Shown: piece by piece, positions 47,531 through 55,818 of the stretch
Layout of the letters: every line of letters starts with the position of its first letter
Numbering within the stretch: position 1 is the first letter of the stretch
Assembly (NCBI RefSeq): GCF_004353905.1
Contig: NZ_SMOD01000012.1
Coordinates: 184,632 to 248,631, forward strand
DNA length: 64,000 bases
Direction: 5' to 3'
From: Paraburkholderia guartelaensis
GTDB taxonomy: Bacteria > Pseudomonadota > Gammaproteobacteria > Burkholderiales > Burkholderiaceae
Position numbers and translations under genes: made by a program
The notes under the pieces: generated by a model
Database searches by the model: none
Told to the model about the DNA's origin: nothing
The model's input: only the letters and a program-made list of their open reading frames with translations

Positions 47531-47998
47531 ATGGGCACCAAACGTCAATCCCTTTCTACGCAAAGATTTTTCGGCGATCCGGATCCCGATGATCCGCTCA
47601 TCGGGGCCCGGCTGCGCTTTTGCCTCAACCACGTAGAGCAGCGCCTGGGCGAGGCGTTAGCCGCGGCCGGCTTTGCAGACATCCAGATTGCCCACTTCAA
47701 GGTATTGCGCTTTCCTCCTCCGGAAAACGAGCGTCCCATTGACCTGGCACAGCGCGCGGGCATGTCCAAGCAGGCGATGAACTATCTGCTACTGCAACTT
47801 GAAGAGCTGGGCTATGTGCAGAGGATTGCGATGGGGGACTCTTCCGCGCGCCTTGTTTCTCTGACCGAGAAGGGCTGGAAAGTGGCTGAAATACAGCGCG
47901 CCACGGTGCACGAGATCGAACGCGAATGGGAGCGGCGGCTCGGTGCGGAACGCTTTCAGACGTTTTATGCGGTGCTGAAGGAACTGACGGACGGGTGA
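47531..47998 (+). CDS. MarR family transcriptional regulator
   Basis: A 155-residue winged-helix protein starting MGTKRQSLSTQRFFGDPDPDD. The HTH reads PIDLAQRAGMSKQAMNYLLLQLEELGYVQRIAMGDSSARLVSLTEKG, matching MarR-type helices and wing. It is divergent from the cupin gene, with an operator-like dyad covering the shared promoter. It probably represses itself and the cupin. No ligand can be inferred. Confidence 0.87.
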   Translation: MGTKRQSLSTQRFFGDPDPDDPLIGARLRFCLNHVEQRLGEALAAAGFADIQIAHFKVLRFPPPENERPIDLAQRAGMSKQAMNYLLLQLEELGYVQRIAMGDSSARLVSLTEKGWKVAEIQRATVHEIEREWERRLGAERFQTFYAVLKELTDG

Positions 47999-48045
47999 TC
48001 AATCAGCGACTGCCGTAACTCCACAATGCAACGAACTACGGCCGT

Positions 48046-48930
48046 TCAGCCTAGCCGCTTTTCAAACCAATGATGGGCATACGGCTCCGCGCTGAACGCA
48101 TCGATTTCGATGTATCCAGATTGCCGGTATAGCGAGATCGCCTCGCGCAGAGCGCGATTTGTCTCCAGCCGGATAACACGCGCTTTAGCCTGCCGCGCAC
48201 GTTTTTCCGCTTCAACAATCAATCGACGGCCTACACCCATGCCGCGAGCCGAAGGACTCACCCACATTCTCTTAAGCTCCGCCGGCGCCTTCTTATGAAA
48301 CTTAAGCGCGACGCAGCCGATCGGGCTTCCATGGAGCCTAGCGACAATCAACGCGCCTTCTGGCGCCGTAAGCTCATGCACATCTGCCGATAGGCTCAAG
48401 GCTGGATCGAATCCAGCGTCAAAGCGCTCGTCAAGTTCACCGAAGTACTGTTCAAAGCACCACTGCGCATCATCGCTTTCCGGCTTCTCAAGCGCAAACT
48501 GCACAAGAGAGGCCTTTAGCAAACGCTCGACCTCGGACATGGCTTCGATCAGTCGCCGGCGCTGCTCGTCGCCGAGTGGTTCGAGCGCACGTAAAGCGAC
48601 CGCGTCGGAGAGCCGTTCGAGCTCGGCCCTTTCAATCAGTCCTTCTTCAGTCAGGCACGCCCGGCGTACTCTGCGGTCGGTCGAATGAGTAAGGACGGCG
48701 ACAAGTTTCTGCCTCTCAAGAGACGCCAAGGTACGGCTGACATAACCCGAATCGAGGTTTAGCCGCGCGCGCAGCATACGAATATCCGCACCTTCGACAC
48801 CGATTTCCCATAACAGGCGTGATTCACCCATCGGCCGGCCTCGTCCGAGGAAATGATCGTCGATAGCGCCGATGCTTTCGGCGACTATGCGGTTAAAGCT
48901 ACGAACCTGGCGAATGTCGGATGCGTCCAT
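48046..48930 (-). CDS. MarR-GNAT fusion (regulator/acetyltransferase)
   Basis: A 294-residue two-domain protein from an ATG at 48930. Residues about 1-140 are a MarR winged helix (SRLLWEIGVEGADIRMLRARL, LDSGYVSRTLASLERQKLV, TDRRVRRACLTEEG). Residues about 150-290 are a GNAT domain with VSPSARGMGVGRRLIVEAEK and LETNRALREAISLYRQSGY. Fusions of this type are widespread, and their acetyl acceptor is generally unknown. A 26-bp palindrome covers the start codon and the sequence just upstream, implying tight autoregulation. No normal ribosome-binding site is visible. Confidence 0.87.
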   Translation of the reverse strand: MDASDIRQVRSFNRIVAESIGAIDDHFLGRGRPMGESRLLWEIGVEGADIRMLRARLNLDSGYVSRTLASLERQKLVAVLTHSTDRRVRRACLTEEGLIERAELERLSDAVALRALEPLGDEQRRRLIEAMSEVERLLKASLVQFALEKPESDDAQWCFEQYFGELDERFDAGFDPALSLSADVHELTAPEGALIVARLHGSPIGCVALKFHKKAPAELKRMWVSPSARGMGVGRRLIVEAEKRARQAKARVIRLETNRALREAISLYRQSGYIEIDAFSAEPYAHHWFEKRLG

Positions 48931-48954
48931 ATCTCTGACTTTAGTCAGAGATAT
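48929..48954. promoter_or_regulatory. 26-bp perfect palindrome overlapping the MarR-GNAT start codon
   Basis: ATATCTCTGACT (48929-48940) and AGTCAGAGATAT (48943-48954) are perfect 12-bp arms around TT. On the gene's strand the right half runs into the ATG itself. This is either a MarR-type operator or an mRNA hairpin that hides the start codon. The 283 bases from 48955 to 49237 hold no other convincing feature. Confidence 0.7.
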
Positions 48955-49237
48955 CGATTCCGTCAACATCGAGCCTGGCGAGGGGCAACCCATCGAGGAC
49001 CGGGTGGGCCAACAACCAATGCGAGACGGAGCAAGCAGCGTGAGCAAGCGATAGCCATCGTAGCGAGTACCTCAGCGCAAACGATTAGAAATGCTTTGAC
49101 CGCCCGATATTTGAGCGCACGATAGGCGAACGCGGCTTGGTGGTCATGCTTGTACCAGAGGTTGGCAGCATGCCCGGGCGCGGCGGCGACATCCGGAGCT
49201 GTGAAAAAACGCAAGGCGGCGACTCAAGGAGCGAGCG

Positions 49238-49445
49238 ATGAAATTCTATGCACGTGAGTACGAGGGGCGGCTGGAAGTGTTTAGCTTCGACGGGGTTTAC
49301 AGAATTCGCATCACTCAGTTGTGCGGCGCGGCAAAAAAAAGCGTTCGCAGATACCGTCGAGCTATGGATAAGTGACGGCATATCGGTAGATGAAGCCGTC
49401 GCCCGAGAGGCCGAGTCGTTAGCCCGATTAATTAAGGAATACTAG
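49238..49445 (+). pseudogene. Small hypothetical gene interrupted by a frameshift at an A8 tract
   Basis: From ATG 49238 the frame reads MKFYAREYEGRLEVFSFDGV and continues to CGAAKKS, then drifts and stops near 49375. From the eight-A tract at 49333-49340 the +1 frame continues KAFADTVELWISDGISVDEA and AREAESLARLIKEY to the TAG at 49443. Removing one A joins the two into a single natural-looking 68-residue protein. Either the gene is inactive, or it is expressed by slippage, or the base count is a sequence error. Its family is unknown. Confidence 0.65.
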
Positions 49446-49640
49446 AAAGAAAGAGGCCGCAGCGGTGCTGCTTGCCTGCTGTCGTTAGCACCTTCATCTT
49501 CCGTACACCACAGTATCAGTTTATCTAATGATGCCCTATGCCTGATTTGATTTCCTGAATGTGTCACTACACTCGTCTTCAGAGATACGCCAATTCTGAT
49601 GGCTATCCAGCGTTCCACTCTTCCAATCTGGAGACGTCCT

Positions 49641-50729
49641 GTGAGAGACAACCACGCTCGAATGAGCACCTACTTGTGCCGGCTTTTAGCAGGTCTTGCA
49701 TTCTGCCTGTTCTCGGTGGCTCCGGCGATGGCGCAATCGACATCGCCCGGAACACTGCCCCACGTTGCAGTGCTGGCAACCGGCGGCACGATCGCAGGAA
49801 CCGCGGGGAGCGAGACGCAAACGACGGGCTATAAGCCAGGCGTACTGACGGCTGACGCGCTTCTTAAATCGGTTCCGTCACTGGGCAAGGTTGCGCAGGT
49901 GTCCGGCGAGCAGATTTCGAATGTCGGAAGTGAGAACATCACCAACGATATCCTTCTAAAGCTTGCCAAGCGCGTGAATCAGCTTCTTGCTCAACCGGAT
50001 ATCGCGGGTGTCGTGGTGACTCACGGCACCGATACCCTCGAAGAAACAGCATATTTTCTCGATCTCGTCGTCAAGAGCGACAAGCCCGTGGTCGTCACGG
50101 GATCGATGCGGCCGTCGACGGCCATCAGTGCCGACGGCCCGAGCAACCTCCTGCAGGCAGTCACGGTTGCCGCGTCGCCGGAGGCCCGCGGCCACGGCGT
50201 CATGATCGTGCTGAACGACCGGATCGGCTCGGCTCGCTACACCACGAAGACCAATGGCACGTCGCTGGATACGTTCAAGGGAAACGATTCCGGCTACCTG
50301 GGCACGCTGGTTGACGAGGTTCCTCACTTCGAGACGTCCGTGTTGAAGCGCAACACCACTTCAACGCCGTTTGACGTGTCGAAGCTCGATTCTCTTCCGG
50401 AAGTCGATATCGTCTACGGCTATCAGAATGACGGCGGCTTCATGTACGACGCCGCAGTTGCGCACGGAGCAAAGGGCATTGTGGTCGCAGGCGTTGGAGC
50501 AGGCAGCGAATCACTCCTCACACTTCCGTCAATCAAGAAGGCGATCGCCCAGGGCGTGATTGTGGTCCGCTCCTCCCGTACAGGGGGCGGATTCGTACCG
50601 GAAGATCCGGCCTACGTGGGGCTTCTCGGCGACGATCTGAACCCTCAGAAGGCCCGCATTCTTCTCATGCTCGCGCTCACGACAACCAAAGATCCGTCGA
50701 GCATCCAGGCAATGCTTCACGAGTTCTGA
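49641..50729 (+). CDS. ansB: Type II L-asparaginase (periplasmic)
   Basis: A 362-residue enzyme from a GTG at 49641 with GGAG seven bases upstream; an ATG at 49662 is the alternative. The signal peptide (YLCRLLAGLAFCLFSVAPAM) is followed by the first catalytic motif VLATGGTIAGTAG (Thr near 50) and the second THGTDTLEETA (127-137) with its Thr-Asp pair. VTGSMRPSTAISADGP is also conserved. It hydrolyses asparagine to aspartate and ammonia in the periplasm. It opens a plus-strand module with an MFS transporter, a LysR regulator and aspartase. Confidence 0.94.
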   Translation: MRDNHARMSTYLCRLLAGLAFCLFSVAPAMAQSTSPGTLPHVAVLATGGTIAGTAGSETQTTGYKPGVLTADALLKSVPSLGKVAQVSGEQISNVGSENITNDILLKLAKRVNQLLAQPDIAGVVVTHGTDTLEETAYFLDLVVKSDKPVVVTGSMRPSTAISADGPSNLLQAVTVAASPEARGHGVMIVLNDRIGSARYTTKTNGTSLDTFKGNDSGYLGTLVDEVPHFETSVLKRNTTSTPFDVSKLDSLPEVDIVYGYQNDGGFMYDAAVAHGAKGIVVAGVGAGSESLLTLPSIKKAIAQGVIVVRSSRTGGGFVPEDPAYVGLLGDDLNPQKARILLMLALTTTKDPSSIQAMLHEF

Positions 50730-50733
50730 GCCG

Positions 50734-50758
50734 CTTCGCCGGCTGAGAGCCGGTGAAG
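50734..50758 (+). terminator. Stem-loop after the asparaginase gene
   Basis: CTTCGCCGGCT (50734-50744) pairs with AGCCGGTGAAG (50748-50758) apart from one G-T wobble. It begins five bases after the stop. There is no T-run, so it may be a weak terminator or a 3' stabiliser. The 268 bases to the MFS gene at 50998 hold no gene and presumably its promoter. Confidence 0.45.
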
Positions 50759-50997
50759 AGGGTTCGTTCAGGCGCGACGGTGCTGCCAAAGCACCGCCGC
50801 GCCGCGTGCCGTTCCCGCTCCGAGCCTGGACCCGATTGGCGTGCGTCGAGGTGCTCAACTTCAACCCCCGCGTGACATACTATTAGAATCATTGATACTG
50901 ACACCGGACATGCTGTTTTCTTGAATTCGAGTCCCTACACTGGTTTCAGAAGGCGCAGACAGGCGCCTCGCTGATAACCAGAGTCCAGGAGACGAAA

Positions 50998-52377
50998 GTG
51001 AGCAAGCAGATATTGATGGAGGACGTTCCGCTGCGCGGTTTCCACTTGCGCGTGGCGTTTAGCGGTACCGGCGGACAGTTCAGCGACGGCTTCGTGCTGG
51101 GCATCATCGGAATCGCAGTAAGCATGGCTGCGGGCGCACTTCATCTGAACGCGCTCTGGATGGGCGCGCTCGGTGCAGCGTCCCTTGCCGGCCTGTTTTT
51201 TGGAAGCATGTTTGCAGGTCCGGTGGCGGACAGATATGGACGCCGCACCATTTTCGCCTTTGACATGCTGCTCTTTGCAGTGATTTCAGCAGCGCAATTC
51301 TTTGTGACGTCGCCGACCCAACTGCTGGTGTTGCGCGTGCTGCTTGGTCTCATTCTCGGCGCTGACTATGTCGTGAGCAAATCGCTTGTCACGGAGTTTT
51401 CGCCACGCCGCTATCGTGGCCGTCTCCTGAGTGTGCTCGCGGCAGCCTGGGCGGCGGGCTACGTCTGCGCGTACCTCGCTGGCTTCGCCATTCGCGATAT
51501 CGGCCCCGACGCATGGCGGATCATGCTGGCCGCCAGTGGATTGCCCGCACTGCTGATCCTCCCATTCCGTCTTGGTGTACCCGAGTCGCCCATGTGGCTG
51601 ATGAAACGCGGCCGGAAAGACGAGGCACTGAAAATCATCCGCGCAAAGTTCGGTCCGGAGACCATTCTGCCTGCACCGTCTGCCGAACCTCAGCAACGTC
51701 GTGGTGCCTGGTCAGAACTGTTCTCGGCCCGCTGGAGAAAGAACACGCTGGTCGGCTGCGTGTTCTACACGTGCCAGGTCATTCCATACTTTGCGCTCGG
51801 TACCTTCTCTCCGAAGGTGCTTCAAGCCTTGCAGGTCAAGGACGGCTTCGTCGGTGGACTTGTCTATAACGTGCTGCTGTTCGCCGGAGCAATCTTCGGA
51901 TTGCTGATCGTAGACAGGCTCTCGCGCCGTGCATTTCTCGTTGGCAGCTTCTATCTCGCTGCAATCGGACTCGCGGTGCTCGCTTACGCCGGATTCGGGC
52001 CGCTCGGCACAATACTCGCCTTTGGCATCTTCGCCTGCATTCTCTCGGCTGCGGCGAACCTCGAGTTTGTCTATCCGCCAGAGCTTTTCCCGACCCACCT
52101 GCGTGCGTCAGGCGTCGGACTGGCCGTTGCCTCCAGCCGGTTCGGCTCCGCGATCAGTACGTTCCTCCTGCCCGTGGCCGTGCAGCAGGTTGGCATTCAC
52201 GCTGCGCTCGGTGTGTGCGTGGCCGTATTGGTGTTCGGTGGCGTGTTCTGTCATTTGTTCGCACCGGAGACCGGCAAAGAGAGTCTTTCGGATATGGGTT
52301 CTGGTCACGGCAGCAACGAGCCGGCGGTGGACGGCAGCCAGAACGTGAGCCTGCATACAGCGGGCCATCGCCACTGA
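50998..52377 (+). CDS. MFS transporter, sugar/organic-acid porter type
   Basis: A 459-residue, 12-helix protein. Family motifs are GPVADRYGRRTIFAFD after helix 2, RYRGRLLSVLAAAWAAGY, PESPMWLMKRGRKDEA after helix 6 and YPPELFPTHLRASGVGLA. In this setting it may carry aspartate, asparagine, fumarate or another C4 acid. The LysR gene follows after 76 bases on the same strand. The C-terminal 40 residues are polar and unique. Specificity is inferred only from neighbours. Confidence 0.88.
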   Translation: MSKQILMEDVPLRGFHLRVAFSGTGGQFSDGFVLGIIGIAVSMAAGALHLNALWMGALGAASLAGLFFGSMFAGPVADRYGRRTIFAFDMLLFAVISAAQFFVTSPTQLLVLRVLLGLILGADYVVSKSLVTEFSPRRYRGRLLSVLAAAWAAGYVCAYLAGFAIRDIGPDAWRIMLAASGLPALLILPFRLGVPESPMWLMKRGRKDEALKIIRAKFGPETILPAPSAEPQQRRGAWSELFSARWRKNTLVGCVFYTCQVIPYFALGTFSPKVLQALQVKDGFVGGLVYNVLLFAGAIFGLLIVDRLSRRAFLVGSFYLAAIGLAVLAYAGFGPLGTILAFGIFACILSAAANLEFVYPPELFPTHLRASGVGLAVASSRFGSAISTFLLPVAVQQVGIHAALGVCVAVLVFGGVFCHLFAPETGKESLSDMGSGHGSNEPAVDGSQNVSLHTAGHRH

Positions 52378-52453
52378 AGCCCTGGCGTCTGACGCTCCCA
52401 CGTTGGCGCACGCATGGCGATGTCTGCTGACTGTAACTATGGGAGAGTCCATC

Positions 52454-53455
52454 GTGTCGCTCAACAAGCCAATCGATATGTATGCGGTACAGGTGTTCGT
52501 CGCAGTGGCGGAGGAGGGCAGCATGTCTGGTGCGGCCGCACGCATGGGTATTTCCCAATCGGGTGTCTCGCAGATCATTCGCCAACTGGAAGACGAACTG
52601 GGCGTCGTGCTGGTCAATCGCACGACCCGTCCCCTCGCGTTGACGCCGTACGGCATCGCATTGCGGAACCGCGGAGCGGTACTCAGCGAGGAGATCGCCA
52701 ATCTGAAGGCCCAGGTCGTCGAAGCGGGGCGCGGCATCAAGCCTGATCTTCGCATCGGATTTGTCGACTCGTTCGCGGCCACGTGCGGCTCGGCGTTTAC
52801 GAAGCGGCTGCTGGAGAAGGTATCGCAGCTGTCGATCCGTACGGGATTGAGCCCGCAGCAAGGCGAGGCGCTGCTGCGGCGCGACCTGGATCTCATCGTC
52901 ACGAGCGACGCGTTGATCGACGCCAATGACGTAGTGCGCTTCCGGCTCCTCTCCGAGAAGTACTTTGTCATCACGCCGCGGGATTTCCGCAAGCCGGTTC
53001 GAACCATGGAGGACATCAGGGCGTTGGCCAATGCATTGCCCATCGTGCGCTTTAACCGCAAATCACAGGTCGGCATGCAGATCGAGCGCTATCTGCGCCG
53101 TATCGATCTTCGCATGCCGACGAGGCTCGAGCTCGACAACGCCGATGCGCTCACTTCGATGGTGGCAGAAGGCATCGGCTGGGCTGTGACCTCGCCGATG
53201 TGTCTGTTGCAGGGTGCAGCTTACGCGGACCAGGTGACGCGCCACGTTGTCGACAGGCTAGGCCTCGAGCGCTCGCTATATCTGGTAGCGCGACGCGACG
53301 AATACAGCGCTTTCTTCGAAGACGCGTGCGACACGGCGTCCGAAGTGATCGAAACATCGTTCCTGCCGCGAGTGAAAAAGGCACTCGGTCAGGAAATTGA
53401 ACAACTGATTGATGTTGGAAACAGGAACTCAAATGAACAGCCAAGCCAAAGCTGA
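52454..53455 (+). CDS. LysR family transcriptional regulator of the aspartase module
   Basis: A 333-residue LysR protein from a GTG at 52454 (VSLNKPIDMYAVQVFVAVAE), with GGAG eight bases upstream; the ATG at 52439 is an alternative. The HTH is GSMSGAAARMGISQSGVSQIIRQLEDELGVVLVNRTTRP. The effector domain starts LRIGFVDSFAATCGSAF. The stop codon lies inside the start of the aspartase gene (22-base overlap), so the two are translationally linked, which is unusual for a LysR and its target. It probably responds to aspartate or asparagine. Confidence 0.88.
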   Translation: MSLNKPIDMYAVQVFVAVAEEGSMSGAAARMGISQSGVSQIIRQLEDELGVVLVNRTTRPLALTPYGIALRNRGAVLSEEIANLKAQVVEAGRGIKPDLRIGFVDSFAATCGSAFTKRLLEKVSQLSIRTGLSPQQGEALLRRDLDLIVTSDALIDANDVVRFRLLSEKYFVITPRDFRKPVRTMEDIRALANALPIVRFNRKSQVGMQIERYLRRIDLRMPTRLELDNADALTSMVAEGIGWAVTSPMCLLQGAAYADQVTRHVVDRLGLERSLYLVARRDEYSAFFEDACDTASEVIETSFLPRVKKALGQEIEQLIDVGNRNSNEQPSQS

Positions 53456-54848
53456 AACGCGTGCCGAACGCGACTATGTTGGTGAAGTCGATATTCCGGT
53501 CGACAAATTGTATGGCGTCAATTCGGTAAGAGGCGTCGACAATCTCACGGTTTCTCCTCTCAGCATTGCTCACTACCCGGCGTTTGCGGTGGCTTTCGCG
53601 CAGTGCAAATGGGCGGCCGCGCTCGCGAACCGGGACACCGATGTCATCACGCCGGAACAATGCGATGCAATCAGCCGGGCGTGTCAGGAGATCATCGAAG
53701 GCCAGTTTCGTGACTCGCTGATCGTCGATCTGCTCGAGGGCTCGGGTGGCACGTCGACGAACATGAACTTCAACGAGGTGATCGCCAATCGGGCGCAACA
53801 GCTTTTGGGTCACGTGCCGGGCTCGTACGACGTGATCCATCCCAACGACCATGTCAACCGCTCGCAGTCCACGAACGACGTGTATCCAGCCGCGCTGAAG
53901 ATTGCGACGTACGCGATGCTCGGACCGCTCATTGCGGAAGTTGAAAAGCTGGCTGAGCAGTTCGATCGCAAGTCGATCGAGTTCGCCGATGTCCTTCACC
54001 TCGGCCGTACGTGTTTGCAGGATGCGCAGCCGATGCGTCTCGGTCAGCTTTTTGGCGGTTATGCATCGCTTGCGCGACGTCTGGCGGAAGAATTGACGGC
54101 AGTGCGCGACAAACTTCGGACGCTGCCGCTGGGTGGTACCGCGATTGGTACGGGTTTTGGTGCGCCCGCTAGGTATCGATCCGCCGTCTATCAACACCTC
54201 TCGGAGATCGCGAGTGTTGACTATGTCGCGCCGGCAAACTCGTTCGACGCGATGCAGAATATGGACGTGTTCTCGCGCGTTTCAGGCGAGCTTCGTACCT
54301 GTGCGGCGTCCATTGCAAAAATTGCATCGGACCTGACGGTTCTCTCCTCCGGACCCGTGGGTGGAATCGGGGAGTTGCGCCTTCCGGAGGCGCAAGCCGG
54401 TTCCTCGATCATGCCGGGCAAGGTCAATCCCGTGCTGCCGATGGCGATGATCCAGCTGAGCTTTGCGGTCATAGGCAATGATGTCGCGGTGGCTCAGGCT
54501 GTCCAGTATGGCGAACTGGAAATCAATCACTTCGAGCCTGTCGTGGCTTCCCGTGTGTTCGACAGCATCATGCTGCTGACCAACGGCATCGAGAGGTTCA
54601 CGCAGAAGTGTGTTGCCGGCATCACCGCCGACGTTGCATGCAATGAGCGACACCTGATGGACTCGATGGCTGTGGCCACGGCGCTCGTGCCGAAACTTGG
54701 ATATGCTCGTGTCAGCAAGCTGGCGCGGCAGTCGGTTGCGGAAGGCCGGCCACTGGTGCAGATTCTCGAGGAATCGGGTCTGCTGTCGCGCGACGACACG
54801 CTGTCGCTGATCGATACGGCCTCGTACCCGGTTTTTGAGCCGAGGTGA
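53433..54848 (+). CDS. aspA: Aspartate ammonia-lyase
   Basis: A 471-residue member of the aspartase/fumarase superfamily. The signature GSSIMPGKVNP is at 323-333, with the catalytic serine in the SS loop. Substrate motifs GSGGTSTNMNFNEVIANRA (about 104-121) and HPNDHVNRSQSTND (136-149) are present, and HLGRTCLQDAQP replaces the common GRTxLQDAxP. Length is typical. It converts aspartate to fumarate and ammonia in the cytosol, completing the path from asparagine. The ATG at 53433 with AGGA upstream overlaps the LysR gene. Fumarase activity is less likely given the asparaginase context. Confidence 0.9.
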   Translation: MNSQAKAETRAERDYVGEVDIPVDKLYGVNSVRGVDNLTVSPLSIAHYPAFAVAFAQCKWAAALANRDTDVITPEQCDAISRACQEIIEGQFRDSLIVDLLEGSGGTSTNMNFNEVIANRAQQLLGHVPGSYDVIHPNDHVNRSQSTNDVYPAALKIATYAMLGPLIAEVEKLAEQFDRKSIEFADVLHLGRTCLQDAQPMRLGQLFGGYASLARRLAEELTAVRDKLRTLPLGGTAIGTGFGAPARYRSAVYQHLSEIASVDYVAPANSFDAMQNMDVFSRVSGELRTCAASIAKIASDLTVLSSGPVGGIGELRLPEAQAGSSIMPGKVNPVLPMAMIQLSFAVIGNDVAVAQAVQYGELEINHFEPVVASRVFDSIMLLTNGIERFTQKCVAGITADVACNERHLMDSMAVATALVPKLGYARVSKLARQSVAEGRPLVQILEESGLLSRDDTLSLIDTASYPVFEPR

Positions 54849-54910
54849 TCGACTGCTTGCCGGCGCGCGAGATGCGGCCGGCATGTGCAACATTCTGGAT
54901 CGAACGGGAA

Positions 54911-55414
54911 ATGATAGAAAGGGATGAACTGCTAGAACTGCTCGAGCAGCAGGATGTGCCGTTTGAATGCGAGTTTCACGAGCAGGTGCTCAACATGGCG
55001 GATTCCGGGGCGCTCAAGCTGTCGCTTGACGGCGCGCGCTGCAAGAATCTTCTGCTGCAGGACAAGCAGGGCGGTCTGTACCTCGTGGTGACGACCGCGC
55101 ATAAATCGCTGGATCTGCCCGCCGTTGCGAAGACGCTGAACAGCAAGCGTCTGTCGTTCGCTTCGGCCGATCGTCTCTTCGATCTGCTTGGGGTGAGGCC
55201 TGGCTCGTTGAGCCCACTCGCCTTGGTCAATGACCGCGCTCATCACGTTCGCCTCGTGATCGACAACGACCTGGCGCACGAACCGGTCTTTTTGTTTCAT
55301 CCACTCGACAGCACGGCGACGATCGCGTTGTCGAAGCGAGATCTCGAAGATTTTCTGCAGCGCATTGACCACGCTCCGTCGTGGTACGCCCTCGGAGCGA
55401 GACAGGCGGCTTGA
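54911..55414 (+). CDS. YbaK/ProX-type aminoacyl-tRNA deacylase (ProXp-ala-like)
   Basis: A 167-residue single-domain editing protein. The order ELLEQQDVPFECEFHEQVL, SLDGARCKNLLLQDKQGGLYLVVTTAHKSLDL, RLSFASADRLFDLLGVRPGSLSPLALVND and FHPLDSTATIALSKRDLEDFL is that of PrdX/ProXp-ala proteins, which hydrolyse Ala-tRNA(Pro). The KNLLLQDK and GSLSPLAL elements form the active site in this family. It lies 62 bases after aspartase on the same strand. Its link to asparagine metabolism is unclear and may be positional only. Confidence 0.88.
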   Translation: MIERDELLELLEQQDVPFECEFHEQVLNMADSGALKLSLDGARCKNLLLQDKQGGLYLVVTTAHKSLDLPAVAKTLNSKRLSFASADRLFDLLGVRPGSLSPLALVNDRAHHVRLVIDNDLAHEPVFLFHPLDSTATIALSKRDLEDFLQRIDHAPSWYALGARQAA

Positions 55415-55428
55415 AGTGCCGACTCATC

Positions 55429-55806
55429 GCGGCGTAATTCACGCATGCCTCGTCCGAGGCGTCTGCGAAGCAGCGTACGCAGCGTCACGCCATCGGCGTA
55501 GCCAACCTCAGCAGCGATCGCCTCGATATCCATGTGGGTTGTCCGAATCAGGTGAAGCGCACGCTCGACGCGCAAATCCTGGAAGTACGAAAGAGGCGAT
55601 TTGCCGAGCACCGACTCGATACGACGCTGCAGGGTTCGCTTGCTCGTCGGAGCATCGGCCGCTGAGTCCAGCGAAAACCCTTCTGCGAGCCGCGAACGGG
55701 CCCAGCGCTCAAACTACCGGCATATAACGAGCGACAAGAGCGGAAAGCTCGGGGCTCGACTGACGTATCAGCCACAGTGCGAGATCGAGATGCCCGTTCG
55801 GCGCGG
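55429..55806 (-). pseudogene. Truncated, frameshifted GlxA-type AraC regulator remnant
   Basis: On the minus strand from about 55806 one frame reads NGHLDLALWLIRQSSPELSA and RYMPVV, then a TGA. The next frame continues ERWARSRLAEGFSLDSAADA, KRTLQRRIESVLGKSPLSYF and AIAAEVGYADGVTLRTLLRR, the double HTH of an AraC protein. An extra A in the plus-strand AAA at 55711-55713 accounts for the shift. The whole DJ-1-like N-terminal domain is missing. The remnant is wedged between the intact HxlR gene and the ProX-type gene, into whose 3' end its frame runs. Confidence 0.8.
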
Positions 55807-55818
55807 CCGATGTCCTAC

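Noticed and set aside
48963..49214. 83-codon minus-strand frame with a hydrophobic stretch near 49085
   Set aside because: A weak case for a small membrane protein: no ribosome-binding site, C-terminal half Arg/Pro-rich, no family resemblance. Left out as unsupported.
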